Of a DNA stretch of 43,681 nt, positions 15,911-24,276 are shown one piece after another (within the stretch, counting starts at the first letter, position 1; each line of letters opens with the position of its first letter). The notes beneath the pieces were generated by a model. It did no database searches, was not told where the DNA came from, and saw only the letters and a program-made list of their open reading frames with translations. The DNA comes from Candidatus Thorarchaeota archaeon. Lineage in GTDB: Archaea > Asgardarchaeota > Thorarchaeia > Thorarchaeales > Thorarchaeaceae. The DNA is taken from positions 1 through 43,681 of the forward strand of contig SOKL01000325.1 in the NCBI GenBank assembly GCA_004376265.1. The letters run 5' to 3'. The position numbers and the translations under genes are program-made.

Positions 15911-16321
15911 ATGCCGCCAAAAGACATGAATCTCATAATTCTGGGTTGTATGCAATGCATGTACGCTGCATCGGACCTTGCGGGAACGATGAAGCTGCAG
16001 TACGATATCGCGAGCAGGATAATCAGAATGCCTTGTACTGCTAGACTGGACATCAACTTCATTCTCAAGGCACTACAAGAAGGGGCTGATGGGGTTCTTG
16101 TCATTGGGTGTCACCCAGGTGATTGTGCATATAAGACTGGAAATTTGGGAGCTGAGCGGCGAGTTAGGTTTGCTAGAAAATTAGTCGGTCAACTTGGCCT
16201 GAATGAAGACAGAGTGAAGATGGTCTTTGTAAGTGCTGCAGAGGGTGACAAGTTTGCGGCTGAGATTAACCAGTTTGCTGATGAAATAAGAGAGATCGGA
16301 CCTAACCCAATCAGACTGTGA
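15911..16321 (+). CDS. Stand-alone MvhD/FlpD-like iron-sulfur protein
   Basis: The 136-residue protein matches the MvhD domain: LGCMQCMYAASD (about residues 11-22), MPCTARLD (about 40), GCHPGDCAYKTGN (about 66-78) and the C-terminal RVKMVFVSAAEGDKFA...F. These cysteines bind a [2Fe-2S] cluster in methanogen hydrogenase complexes, where MvhD passes electrons to HdrA. It may supply an alternative input to the Hdr complex encoded at 5-12 kb, which already has one fused MvhD domain. ATG 15911 lies about 55 bases after a TATA-like sequence; longer forms from 15860 or 15797 are possible but their N-termini do not look like the family. A decayed second copy lies 500 bases downstream. Confidence 0.85.
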   Translation: MPPKDMNLIILGCMQCMYAASDLAGTMKLQYDIASRIIRMPCTARLDINFILKALQEGADGVLVIGCHPGDCAYKTGNLGAERRVRFARKLVGQLGLNEDRVKMVFVSAAEGDKFAAEINQFADEIREIGPNPIRL

Positions 16322-16407
16322 TGTTATTGAAGATTAGTATTGATGATTACTTTCTAAGCGCAGTTTGTATAAGCCTACAAGCTGAGTGAATACAGGGGAA
16401 ATCGTTC

Positions 16408-16731
16408 ATGTCAAGGAAGGGTGAATATGGCGATACTACACAGCGATGTGCCTTCTGTGGAAAGCCTGAAGTCAGCTGGTTCTGGAGCATCAGCTCCCCC
16501 CTCAAAAACCGACATTACTGTTCTCTAGAGTGCTCAGCAAGAGACAATCAATCCGTGAATCTTGTATGCAGTTTCTGTGTTCTGCCAGTGAGCATACTAC
16601 TAAGTGCTGGTCTTGTCCTTGCTCTCATCTCATGGAGCGAAATCGATGGAGTCTATCTTATAACATGCGGGATTGTACTGTTATTCCAGATTCTCATTTT
16701 CTATACTGTGTATATAGGTCGTAGACCTTGA
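16408..16731 (+). CDS. Small membrane protein with N-terminal zinc-binding motif
   Basis: The 107-residue protein starts with a short basic tail, then CAFCGKPE (about 14-21) and YCSLEC (about 37-42), a treble-clef-like cysteine arrangement, and two hydrophobic helices (about 53-74 and 80-101) that end in a basic IGRRP tail. It is likely a membrane protein with a cytoplasmic zinc finger. The ATG is preceded by AGGGGA. Function unknown. It lies between the mvhD-like gene and its decayed copy. Confidence 0.6.
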   Translation: MSRKGEYGDTTQRCAFCGKPEVSWFWSISSPLKNRHYCSLECSARDNQSVNLVCSFCVLPVSILLSAGLVLALISWSEIDGVYLITCGIVLLFQILIFYTVYIGRRP

Positions 16732-16817
16732 AAACCGCACTATGATTCCCATTCAAGAATGATACATGATCTTCTAGGATATGATACAAGGGAATCACTT
16801 ACTTGTCATTATGAAGT

Positions 16818-16933
16818 TCGGACTTAGGAGCAACCGGCGTCAAATGTCAGCTTAAGTTGATAAGTTCGCAGCATAGGTCAACCAGTTCGCAGATGAGATT
16901 CGAGAGATTGGATCAAAACCAATTCGATTGTGA
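16818..16933 (+). pseudogene. Decayed fragment of an mvhD-like gene
   Basis: The last part reads DKFAA, a TAG stop, then VNQFADEIREIGSKPIRL and TGA (16859-16933), which matches the end of the intact MvhD-like protein (DKFAAEINQFADEIREIG..PIRL). Just upstream, GTCAGC (16845-16850) matches the VSA codons, and TTAGGAGCaacCGGCG (about 16823-16838) matches the DNA for LGAERR of the intact copy. About 20 codons between these blocks are missing. So this is the 3' remnant of a second gene copy with an internal deletion and at least one stop. There is nothing recognisable of the 5' half in 16732-16817. Confidence 0.75.
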
Positions 16934-17051
16934 TGACCTATTCATAGTCGATTAATATTACAAATTAGGGAATGCAAAGCGGCCCCCAACACTAACCATT
17001 AAGAGGAGGTTGTTTTGACACACTAAATCATACATTGGTCAGTGATAGAGG

Positions 17052-18371
17052 GTGGACGAGGGTTCTAAGGAAAGCAGTTGGCTGATAATCAGAGAACCTA
17101 TAATCCGTAATGTATTCATTTTGATATTAGCTCTTGGATTTGTAGGAGGGTTACTCAGGTTCCTGTTTCCATTCCAGATTCTCAATCTTGGAGGAACGGA
17201 AACTATCATTGCATTGGGGAGCTCACTGTCTTCTATTGGGCAAGTCATCGGACTGATCCTGTTGAGTAGACTCTTCTCGAGCCAAAGAGTTGGGCTAATT
17301 GTTAGTGGTGTTTTATTCACATTCTTCATTTTGGCAACAGGATTCTCTACAACTGCTGAACTGCTTCTCTACTCAAGGATTGTTGAGGGAGCAGGAGCAG
17401 GACTCTTGGCCATTATAATCATTCGGATTTCTTCAGGTTTTGAGGAATGTCGTGGGGAATCAGTGGGAACATTATTGGCAGGAGTATTCCTGGGTTCTGC
17501 ACTTGGTCAGGGGTCAGCGGGAATAGTTATCGGACAACTTGAGGTTATGTATTCAATGACTCAGACAGAGGCAATCATGTTTCTTGGAGTTGTAGTGTCG
17601 GTTGTCTTCGTTCTGCTTCTTATCCTATTGATTCCCTTCATCCGGGAGATTGATACCATTTGTGTAAGCACCTCGGATAGAAATCATGGTCACAGCCATA
17701 CCAGATTGCTCTTACGGTCATTGAGGTCAAAGAATCTCGTTATTCTCCTAGCTATCTACATCCTCTACGACTTCTCACATGGGATTTACACGCCTGGGCT
17801 CTCCATCATGATTAACAATAACGGTATACCAATCGATCAAATTGGATTAGGATTTCTTGTCGGTGATGCTGTGTGGGGTGCTTCTCAGCTGTATACTGGA
17901 AAACTGGTTGATAGAACGGGAAGTTTGGCTCCTCTAGCACTCAGTCTGGTTGCAAAAGGAAGTATAGTTATTTTCTATCCATATGCAGCTTCATTCATGA
18001 TTCTTACATCCCTCTTGGCTATGGCCGGACTGTCAGAAGGATTTCTTGAGCCTGCAAGAAATGATGCAGCTATGGAGTTTACACCTACAACAACAACAGA
18101 CCATAACCATAAGCACTATTTCTTGGGACACGCTCCGGGTAATCCGTTTTCTATTTCAAGTCATGATCATGAACACATACATGAAACAGGTTCTGATGAG
18201 ATTGTATCTATTCTTCAGACCTTGGGTATTCTTGGCTTTGCTGTGGGATCAAGTGGTGGTGGGTGGTTATTGACTCAAGGTTTGACATTAATCGATCTTG
18301 TTTTCATAGGAGGAGTTTTTCTTATCATTGCAGGAATTCTGTCTGGTGGGCTACGACAGTCTCGTGACTGA
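17052..18371 (+). CDS. Major facilitator superfamily transporter with histidine-rich loops
   Basis: The 439-residue protein has about twelve hydrophobic segments and reads as an MFS carrier (SSIGQVIGLILLSRLFSSQR after helix 2; GKLVDRTGSLAPLA in the second half). The central loop (about 207-216) contains DRNHGHSHTR. A second loop (about 346-374) contains DHNHKHYFLGHAP and SHDHEHIHE. Such His runs are typical of zinc, nickel or cobalt transporters, so metal export or sensing is a reasonable inference, though plain MFS drug carriers are the alternative. The GTG start directly follows GATAGAGG. It stands as a single gene after the mvhD remnant. Confidence 0.82.
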   Translation: MDEGSKESSWLIIREPIIRNVFILILALGFVGGLLRFLFPFQILNLGGTETIIALGSSLSSIGQVIGLILLSRLFSSQRVGLIVSGVLFTFFILATGFSTTAELLLYSRIVEGAGAGLLAIIIIRISSGFEECRGESVGTLLAGVFLGSALGQGSAGIVIGQLEVMYSMTQTEAIMFLGVVVSVVFVLLLILLIPFIREIDTICVSTSDRNHGHSHTRLLLRSLRSKNLVILLAIYILYDFSHGIYTPGLSIMINNNGIPIDQIGLGFLVGDAVWGASQLYTGKLVDRTGSLAPLALSLVAKGSIVIFYPYAASFMILTSLLAMAGLSEGFLEPARNDAAMEFTPTTTTDHNHKHYFLGHAPGNPFSISSHDHEHIHETGSDEIVSILQTLGILGFAVGSSGGGWLLTQGLTLIDLVFIGGVFLIIAGILSGGLRQSRD

Positions 18372-18601
18372 TATCATAGATTTAGTCCAAACCCTGCCGG
18401 ATGCAATCAGTTCATATGAGAATAGGAACTAGAAATGGTAACAAAAGGATGAATCTGAATAAGCTTGTCAGTTAGAGTAGGTCGAGGGGAACCTGAAAAT
18501 ATTACCTACTAGAATAGAGTTGCAACCTGTATCTCATTTATTACTGAATCAGCAATAGTCAGAATTGAATAAGAAAGAAGAAAGAAGGGGCATTAAGAAA
18601 A

Positions 18602-19420
18602 ATGGCAAAGAGCCCAAGACAAAGAAACACATTGAAAGACAGAGTTCGAAGAGCATTCAAACACAATGAACTCTGTATAATTGCATTTGACGCATTAGAA
18701 AGTGACATTGAGGTACAGACAGTACTGGAAGATAGCAATCGTATGGCAATAGATCGGATGGGGTATTCTGACCACGGTCATATTCACTCGCTGATAGTAT
18801 CACTTAACGGAATCAAGCTTCTGAGGGAGCTTGGAAAAGGAATTCAAACCTCAATAGTCAAGGAAGACACAGGTACTATCAAAGACTCTGAGTTGGTTGT
18901 GCTGTTAGGATGTTATCTTCATGACATAGGAATGGTCGTTGGCCGTCCCAATCATGACGAGTTCTCAGTGATAATAGCTATGCCAATTTTAGATAGGATT
19001 TTAGCTAAGGTCTATCCGAAAGACAGACACAAACAAGTACACATCAGAGGACATGTTATGCATGCTATCTATTGTCATGACAAAGTAGCAGTTCCGATGA
19101 CTGTTGAAGCTGGAGTGGTAGGCATTGCTGACGCCCTAGATATGACAAAAGGTCGAGCTAGGATTCCCTTTGAAGCGGGAAGTGTGAATATCCACTCAGC
19201 CTCTGCGATGGCAATAGAGCATGTAAAAATTCGAAAAGGCGAATTAAAGACGGTGAGAATCGATGTCACTATGAATAACGCATCAGGAATCTTTCAGATA
19301 CAAGAACTACTTGAAGAGAAAATCCGTAACGCAAAATCATTGATTGATCACATAGAGCTTTACGCAATTATGTCTCCAATGGAAGATAAAATCATAGAAG
19401 AAGAGCTCAGAGTACTCTAG
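18602..19420 (+). CDS. HD-domain metal-dependent phosphohydrolase
   Basis: The 272-residue protein carries an HD domain: DHGHIHSL (about 57-64) gives the first His, LHDIGM (about 107-112) the HD pair, then GHVMHAIYCHD (about 148-158) and GIADALDMTKGR (about 173-184) the later metal ligands. These point to a phosphohydrolase acting on a nucleotide or phosphoester, probably with Mn or Fe. The C-terminal 70 residues are a mixed alpha/beta region (VRIDVTMNNASGIFQIQELLEEKI) seen in related archaeal HD proteins. Substrate cannot be read. A JAMM protease follows after 35 bases, so they are likely one operon. Confidence 0.88.
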   Translation: MAKSPRQRNTLKDRVRRAFKHNELCIIAFDALESDIEVQTVLEDSNRMAIDRMGYSDHGHIHSLIVSLNGIKLLRELGKGIQTSIVKEDTGTIKDSELVVLLGCYLHDIGMVVGRPNHDEFSVIIAMPILDRILAKVYPKDRHKQVHIRGHVMHAIYCHDKVAVPMTVEAGVVGIADALDMTKGRARIPFEAGSVNIHSASAMAIEHVKIRKGELKTVRIDVTMNNASGIFQIQELLEEKIRNAKSLIDHIELYAIMSPMEDKIIEEELRVL

Positions 19421-19455
19421 GTCCAAGAAACCTCATATTAACGGAGGATTAACTA

Positions 19456-19872
19456 ATGCAGTATAAACTGCATCTGTCTATTGAAAACTTACATAAGCTT
19501 CACGAGCATGCTGAAGCAAATCTTCCCACTGAGGCTGCAGCGTTCTTGTTTGGTGACATATCAGAGCATTCTATAACTGTTGATTACATCGAGTTGGTTC
19601 TAAACGAATCTACTTCGAGCATTACAACTTTCAAAGTGAATCCTGAAGAACAATATCGGCTCTTAGTAGAGGCTGAAGAACGCAATGAGGAGCTTGTATG
19701 TATATTCCATTCACATCCAGCACCTCCCTTCCCGTCCACCACTGACCGTCAAAATATGAAACTCAATCCTGTTGTGTGGTTGATTGCTTCTAAAGAAAAT
19801 GGAAATTGGGAGAGTCGAGCCTTTCTGATGGTGAATGACGACGTGGAAGAAGTAATGTTGATTCTATGTTAG
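19456..19872 (+). CDS. JAMM (MPN+) family metalloprotease
   Basis: The 138-residue protein shows a complete JAMM zinc site: Glu in TEAAAFLFG (about 26-34), HSHPAPPF (about 85-92) and STTD (about 94-97), in the order E...HxHP...SxxD. Single-domain archaeal JAMM proteins of this size remove ubiquitin-like SAMP proteins or their conjugates; in Asgard archaea related enzymes act in ubiquitin systems. No ubiquitin-like or E1/E2 gene is in the window, so the target is unknown. GGAGG (19443-19447) precedes the ATG. Its stop overlaps the stop of the convergent pop5 gene. Confidence 0.88.
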   Translation: MQYKLHLSIENLHKLHEHAEANLPTEAAAFLFGDISEHSITVDYIELVLNESTSSITTFKVNPEEQYRLLVEAEERNEELVCIFHSHPAPPFPSTTDRQNMKLNPVVWLIASKENGNWESRAFLMVNDDVEEVMLILC

Positions 19873-20180
19873 CGTCGAAGCCCTTTGATTGTTCCCGAAG
19901 TCCGTTTTGGTTCGAACGAAACCAAACTCTTCCCAATTGATCCAATCAAGACTGCAGAAGTAATCACTTTCTCCAAGGAGGATAGAGTGCACTGCAGAAC
20001 ACCTTCACCTTTTTCTTGGTCAAAGCTCACCAGATATAATTTAGAATCTGCTGCACTAATCTCTCCATAGAGCGATAACAAATTTTTCCATATTGCATTA
20101 CTGAGCTGCTTTTCATCATCAATAGTAGGTCCATCACTATGAAGGTGGAATGACAGATAACGTCTACGACTCTTTTTCAT
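19869..20180 (-). CDS. rnp2: RNase P protein component 2 (Pop5)
   Basis: The 103-residue protein begins MKKSRRRYLSFHLHSDGP, the usual Pop5 N-terminal strand, and keeps the alpha/beta fold with KLYLVSFDQEKGEGVLQC and a terminal SVLIGSIG-like strand. Pop5 pairs with Rpp30 to activate the catalytic RNA of RNase P in tRNA 5' processing. It overlaps rpp30 by four bases and ends the operon eL15, COG1325-type protein, Rpp30, Pop5, a conserved archaeal order. Confidence 0.88.
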   Translation of the reverse strand: MKKSRRRYLSFHLHSDGPTIDDEKQLSNAIWKNLLSLYGEISAADSKLYLVSFDQEKGEGVLQCTLSSLEKVITSAVLIGSIGKSLVSFEPKRTSGTIKGLRR

Positions 20181-20869
20181 TCATTACCACCTCTTTGAAT
20201 TATCTCGACCCCCTCACCAACAAATTCTGGACTGAGTCTTCTTTGATTCCTTTCCAGAATCTCAAACGGAGTCTTACAAACAACAATTTCAGCAAACTTG
20301 GAGTCCATTCCAATTAGTGATCCAATGTGTCGCATTGCCATGGCTGAACGCATATGCATTGGATGATTGGCTCCACTAGAGAGAACAACTGACATTCCTG
20401 CATCAGTTGCAGTTTCTACCGTTTCTCGAAAAGCTTTGATTATCTTTGATCGATTTAATCCAACCGAGTTTAGAATTGGTGCAAACTGTATCTCAAGACA
20501 AGTACCAGAAGCTGCTGCAAGACGAGCAGTCGAGTCACGAAAACGGTGTTTCAAAGATGGTTTAAGCGTAAGTAAATCAACTCTCTTGTCCTCAGCAGCC
20601 CAATTTACTATCTCAATTGTGGTCAGTGGAACAGCTACAATCATTGACTGCTTTCTTACATTTGCAATCTGTTTCTTGAAGGAGTTCAAACCCCGTCCGG
20701 ACATATCAGTTCTCTTTAGTATAGAGAAACCATTCTCCAACTCAATTATTGGACCGCCCTCAATACCCTGTGCTGTGAATCCAGTGAGACCGATTCTTGA
20801 TGCCATCTCAATGAACGAATCTAGACCATTGGGATCTGAAACGTACACCCCAACATCAATTGACGACAC
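20177..20869 (-). CDS. rnp3: RNase P protein component 3 (Rpp30)
   Basis: The 230-residue protein has the TIM-barrel-like pattern of archaeal Rpp30: IDVGVYVSD at the start, VAVPLTTIEIVNWAAEDKRVDLLTLKP (a strand-helix unit, about 78-104), LEIQFAPIL near 124-132 and VVLSSGANHPMHMRSAMAM near 159-178. It partners Pop5 in RNase P. Start and stop overlap the neighbours (ATGA-type junctions on both sides), showing tight coupling. The gene is of normal length. Confidence 0.9.
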   Translation of the reverse strand: MSSIDVGVYVSDPNGLDSFIEMASRIGLTGFTAQGIEGGPIIELENGFSILKRTDMSGRGLNSFKKQIANVRKQSMIVAVPLTTIEIVNWAAEDKRVDLLTLKPSLKHRFRDSTARLAAASGTCLEIQFAPILNSVGLNRSKIIKAFRETVETATDAGMSVVLSSGANHPMHMRSAMAMRHIGSLIGMDSKFAEIVVCKTPFEILERNQRRLSPEFVGEGVEIIQRGGNE

Positions 20870-21333
20870 TAGTCAACTCCTCCAACCGCTTGAAGACGTT
20901 TCTCAAGCATAATCTTTGCATCTTCCTGTCTACACTTTGGATATTGTTTGATGTCTATTCTAACACTGATTACATCAGGTCCATCAGCCAATGCTATCTT
21001 ACCCAGAAACGCCGCCTGCTTATCAATCCTGAGAAAGAATAGACAGTTCACATTCAACCGGCGCAAGAGTGAATTTTGTACACGCCTGCGGTCTCGCTCA
21101 TCAAAACTACTGAAGATATAATCTAGAGTAGCCTCACACCAAGTCTTCTTTCCGAGCTTGGCTACAACTATTTTCATATCATCGCCTGAATGACCCTCTA
21201 CATCAGTAATGTTCAATTCAACATCTTTTCGAAATTCTTCAGGAATGAGATTGAGAATTGCAGTTTCAACTCTTTCTGGTAGCTCGGTCGCTCGGGAGTA
21301 TGCTCGTGCTTTTATCTTTGCAACGAACGTCAT
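20869..21333 (-). CDS. RNA-binding protein of the archaeal exosome-linked family (COG1325 type)
   Basis: The 154-residue protein matches the archaeal family usually found between eL15 and Rpp30: it begins with a beta strand (FVAKIKARAYSRATE), has VELNITDVEGHSGDD (about 38-52), and a second half with FFLRIDKQAAFLGKIALADGPDVISVRIDI (about 100-129). It is thought to bind RNA and is often listed as an exosome-associated protein, but its biochemical role is not well known. Genomic position is the main support. Confidence 0.82.
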   Translation of the reverse strand: MTFVAKIKARAYSRATELPERVETAILNLIPEEFRKDVELNITDVEGHSGDDMKIVVAKLGKKTWCEATLDYIFSSFDERDRRRVQNSLLRRLNVNCLFFLRIDKQAAFLGKIALADGPDVISVRIDIKQYPKCRQEDAKIMLEKRLQAVGGVD

Positions 21334-21358
21334 GATTTACCCCACAGACACGTTTAAA

Positions 21359-21943
21359 CTACTTGCCAACGTTGCCCTTGGCACCAAGAGATGGTCGAAT
21401 CTTTTCAGCACCGCGACCCTTCTTGCGTAGACCTCTGCTTCGTTTGCCAGCAGAAGTGAGTCCTCTATTTTCTCTACCTTTCTGGACTGAATCACAAATC
21501 CAGTTAATGTTGGGGTCGTTGAATATTACTGCATGATCTGGATCCACCAGAATGACTTCATGCCACACCCATTTGTGATCTGAACCAATCCAGTAGGAGT
21601 TTAGTACTCGTAGGTTGGGGAATTTCCTACCCACACGCTCCTCAGCAATCCAGCGTCGAGATTTCTGTGGTGTGAATTTTGAAACACCCATGCGCTTTGG
21701 TTTTCGGCCCATCTTTGGTCTAGGCCTTTCACGAGGTCCACGACCTATTTTGATTCTGACAACTATGTACCCTTGTTTCGCCTTGTAACCAAGTGATCGT
21801 GCCCTCCCAAGACGTGTGGGACGTTCAAGTCGTACTATACTTCCCTGCTTTCTCCACACTATCATTCTGCTTCTGACTAAATCAGAACGCTCTTGCTGAC
21901 CTTCTAACCAAGTGTCATTCATATGCTTGTATGCCGTTGGCAT
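21359..21943 (-). CDS. rpl15e: Large-subunit ribosomal protein eL15
   Basis: The 194-residue basic protein matches eL15: MPTAYKHMNDTW at the start, RLGRARSLGYKAKQGYIVVR (about 43-62), a basic PRPKMGRKPKRMG stretch, AEERVGRKFPNLRVLNSYW, and a terminal GLTSAGKRSRGLRKKGRG. It binds 23S rRNA near the peptide exit tunnel. It leads a four-gene operon with RNase P genes, tying ribosome and tRNA maturation. A leader of about 125 bases with two hairpins precedes the ATG. Confidence 0.96.
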   Translation of the reverse strand: MPTAYKHMNDTWLEGQQERSDLVRSRMIVWRKQGSIVRLERPTRLGRARSLGYKAKQGYIVVRIKIGRGPRERPRPKMGRKPKRMGVSKFTPQKSRRWIAEERVGRKFPNLRVLNSYWIGSDHKWVWHEVILVDPDHAVIFNDPNINWICDSVQKGRENRGLTSAGKRSRGLRKKGRGAEKIRPSLGAKGNVGK

Positions 21944-21983
21944 TTTTTCCCCATCCCTTGCAGTTATCTAATTCGCTTTGTTT

Positions 21984-22027
21984 GTGGTTCAGCCCTTTTG
22001 GGCCACATCCCGTGCGGACGCATCCGC
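21984..22027 (-). promoter_or_regulatory. Structured leader of the eL15 operon
   Basis: Between serA and eL15 the minus-strand leader contains two good hairpins: GCGGA-TGCG-TCCGC (22014-22027) and GTGGCCC-AAAA-GGGC with a CCAC partner (21984-22006). A TATA-like CCTTTAAGC lies at 22092-22100, placing transcription start near 22070. Autogenous control by eL15 is possible but not shown. Confidence 0.4.
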
Positions 22028-22122
22028 CAACACAAAGGAAATGGTAAGGTTCTGGAATGTATCCGAAACCTATGCGTCACCGAGGATATTCGCTTAAAGG
22101 TGTAACGCTCTAGCTCTTGATC

Positions 22123-23034
22123 CTATTTCAGACCGGCTATGACCTTATCCGCAGTCAATTCGCCCACTCTTATTTGGGCTTCTTTTGTAGAAGACGATAA
22201 ATGTGGTGTAGCTACAAGTTGAGGATGTTTGACAAGTTCCCACTCAAGAGGTGGTTCTTTCTCAAAGACATCTAGAGCAGCACCTGCTATTTCACCATCA
22301 TTGAGCGCATTGAGTAAAGCTCTCTCATCTACGACGCCACCACGAGCAGTATTCACTAAGAAAGCGGTCTTCTTCATTAGGGCGAATTCCTTTGATCCAA
22401 TCATCCCCTTTGTCTGAGGAAGTAAAGGTACATGCAGCGAGATATAATCAGAATTCTCAATCAAATCATTGAGATTGGATCTCTTTACGCCCATTTGGTT
22501 ACATAATTCATCGATGTCTATTACATCGTAAACCAAGACTTCCATATCAAAAGCTTTGGCTCTTTTTGCCACTTCACAGCCAATCCTACCAAAGCCAATT
22601 ATTCCCAAGGTCTTATTCCAAAGCTCTGTGCCAGTGTATTTTTTCTTCTCCCAACGCTCGTCTTTCATAGAACTGTCAGCTTGAGTGACATTTCTAGCCA
22701 TCGAAAACAATAGTGAGAAGACCATCTCTGCGACGGATACTGTCGGTGCCTCAGGAGTGTTCTGAACTACAACTCCTTTATTCTTTGCAGCTTCCTGATC
22801 GACATTATCTAATCCAACACCTGCTCTGACTACGAGTTTCAATTTATCAGCGGCCTCTATGACATCTCTTGTTATTTTAGTGGCACTTCTGACGACGACA
22901 CAATCAAAGCCTTTGATCTGTTCTTCAATCGGTTCATCTATCTCCTTATTTCTAATTACTACTTCCAGTCCTGCGGCCTTTATCTTAGCCACAGCAGACT
23001 CTGCAATTGCATCAGCTACAAGTACGCGTTCCAT
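22123..23034 (-). CDS. serA: D-3-phosphoglycerate dehydrogenase-type 2-hydroxyacid dehydrogenase
   Basis: The 303-residue enzyme has the NAD-binding GFGRIGCEVAKRAKAF motif (about 146-161) and the catalytic set of the family: VRAGVGLDNVD with the substrate Arg region nearby (Arg about 231 in NTARGGVVDE), Glu in ...DVFEKEPP, and His in ATPHLSSST (about 279). It likely oxidises 3-phosphoglycerate in serine synthesis. The C-terminal ACT regulatory domain of long SerA forms is absent; short forms like this also include other hydroxyacid dehydrogenases. I chose ATG 23034, preceded by GAGGG, over the longer frame that adds a basic 23-residue leader. Confidence 0.85.
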   Translation of the reverse strand: MERVLVADAIAESAVAKIKAAGLEVVIRNKEIDEPIEEQIKGFDCVVVRSATKITRDVIEAADKLKLVVRAGVGLDNVDQEAAKNKGVVVQNTPEAPTVSVAEMVFSLLFSMARNVTQADSSMKDERWEKKKYTGTELWNKTLGIIGFGRIGCEVAKRAKAFDMEVLVYDVIDIDELCNQMGVKRSNLNDLIENSDYISLHVPLLPQTKGMIGSKEFALMKKTAFLVNTARGGVVDERALLNALNDGEIAGAALDVFEKEPPLEWELVKHPQLVATPHLSSSTKEAQIRVGELTADKVIAGLK

Positions 23035-23264
23035 TAGGAATACCCTCTTGGTTCTCTGAGCTGTGCGCGTTCTACATCTTCTTAAATTATACGACTCCGA
23101 CATAACCTGTTTCTAGCTACAACAGCAAGAAACTTCTGTGTTCCGCCCCTCTCTTGCCAGTGTCACCACCTCTCGAGATCCAATGGACATCAAGATTAGC
23201 AGGAGCATTGTCAACTATCATCAGGATGGGATCCCTCCTGAAGACCTGGCCTCTTTCTTCTGCC

Positions 23265-23549
23265 CTATACTGTATCATCACTCACAGCGACAGTTAGATT
23301 TTCCACAGTTCTTGCCACGGCAGGGTCATCATCACTCTCACCAGTCTCATCACTGATACTGGCAAGGTCCGACTGGACAAAGTGTACGGCCGCGGACTCT
23401 CTAGAACCTGATGACTGTTCTTTTTCAGAGAGTAAGGACTTCCCTTTGGAAGACTTCCTTCGGGCTTTCGGTGGCGCACGTCGAACCTTGTCCAAGGTCC
23501 TAGTCCACATACCTAGTCCTATCATAATATTCAATATTGATACGAGCAT
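23265..23549 (-). CDS. Hypothetical protein, weakly supported
   Basis: An open frame of 94 residues with a short hydrophobic start (LVSILNIMIGLGMW), a basic stretch (RRAPPKARRKSSKGK) and an acidic Ser-rich tail. No Shine-Dalgarno site precedes it and I recognise no family. Codon composition is not clearly coding. If it is not a gene, 23035-23734 is a 700-base gap that holds only AT-rich DNA and the promoters of serA and the flavin reductase gene. An opposite-strand frame beginning at 23138 is equally unsupported. Confidence 0.3.
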   Translation of the reverse strand: MLVSILNIMIGLGMWTRTLDKVRRAPPKARRKSSKGKSLLSEKEQSSGSRESAAVHFVQSDLASISDETGESDDDPAVARTVENLTVAVSDDTV

Positions 23550-23734
23550 ATGAACTCATACAATTGGTTTGTTTGGGCTGTATGAAAGAGTGTTAGAGTA
23601 GTAGATTTGCCGTAGCGTGAACATTCTTCATGTAGTGAACATATGATAGTGTGTTTCAATCTCGTTGCGGAATGAATTCAAAATCATTTTCTTGACCCGA
23701 CATTTTCTTAACAGGGTTTGTCAGTGAGCTCAGT

Positions 23735-24271
23735 ATGAAACGATTAATGAATCCCTCAACATCGTTGGCACCCTGTCCTGTTGTTCTGTTGAGTGTCGCG
23801 GGAGAGGATAGACCGAATATAATCACTTTGTCTTGGGTAGCAAATGTATGCAGTAATCCGCCGACAATCGTTGCGGGAATAAGACCTGAACGTCATAGCT
23901 ACGAACTTGTCAAGAAAGCCCAAGAGTTTGTTCTCAATATTCCATCGATTAATGAACTCGAAGGAACAGAATTTGCAGGTACAAAGTCTGGAAGGGATTA
24001 TGACAAATTTGCTGAGTGTGGTTTTACTCCTGAGCCAGCCTCAAAGGTCAATGCGCCTATGATTAAGGAGTGTCCAATCAATATCGAATGCAAGACCACA
24101 CAGGTCGTTCCCTTAGGTGCACATCATCTTTTCATAGCAGAAGTTGTTGCAGTTCACATAGATGAATCCGCTCTAAATGAGAGAGGTCGTTTCGACCCCA
24201 CAAAGGTATCTCTGTTCACCTACTTGCCCTTAAACGGACAATATTGGTCACTTGGTAAACACATTCCCTAA
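23735..24271 (+). CDS. Flavin reductase family protein
   Basis: The 178-residue protein matches the flavin reductase-like (FMN-binding split barrel) family: CPVVLLSVAGEDRPNIITLSWVANVCSNPP (about 14-43), RHSYELVKKAQEFVLNIPS (about 52-70), then GRDYDKFAECGFT and a C-terminal LFIAEVVAVH strand. Members bind FMN and reduce flavin or transfer electrons to a partner. The conserved SxxxxxPP and flavin-binding Asn/Ser positions are visible. It is a single gene with nearby promoter DNA; it converges with the hypothetical gene at 24277-24708. Confidence 0.88.
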   Translation: MKRLMNPSTSLAPCPVVLLSVAGEDRPNIITLSWVANVCSNPPTIVAGIRPERHSYELVKKAQEFVLNIPSINELEGTEFAGTKSGRDYDKFAECGFTPEPASKVNAPMIKECPINIECKTTQVVPLGAHHLFIAEVVAVHIDESALNERGRFDPTKVSLFTYLPLNGQYWSLGKHIP

Positions 24272-24276
24272 TTCAA

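Noticed and set aside
20367-20912. 181-residue plus-strand frame opposite Rpp30
   Set aside because: It is antisense to a well-supported gene and its sequence resembles no protein.
23138-23356. 72-residue plus-strand frame in the serA-to-flavin reductase gap
   Set aside because: A DUF433-like look to part of it was considered, but the motif is weak and it conflicts with the opposite-strand frame; neither is convincing.
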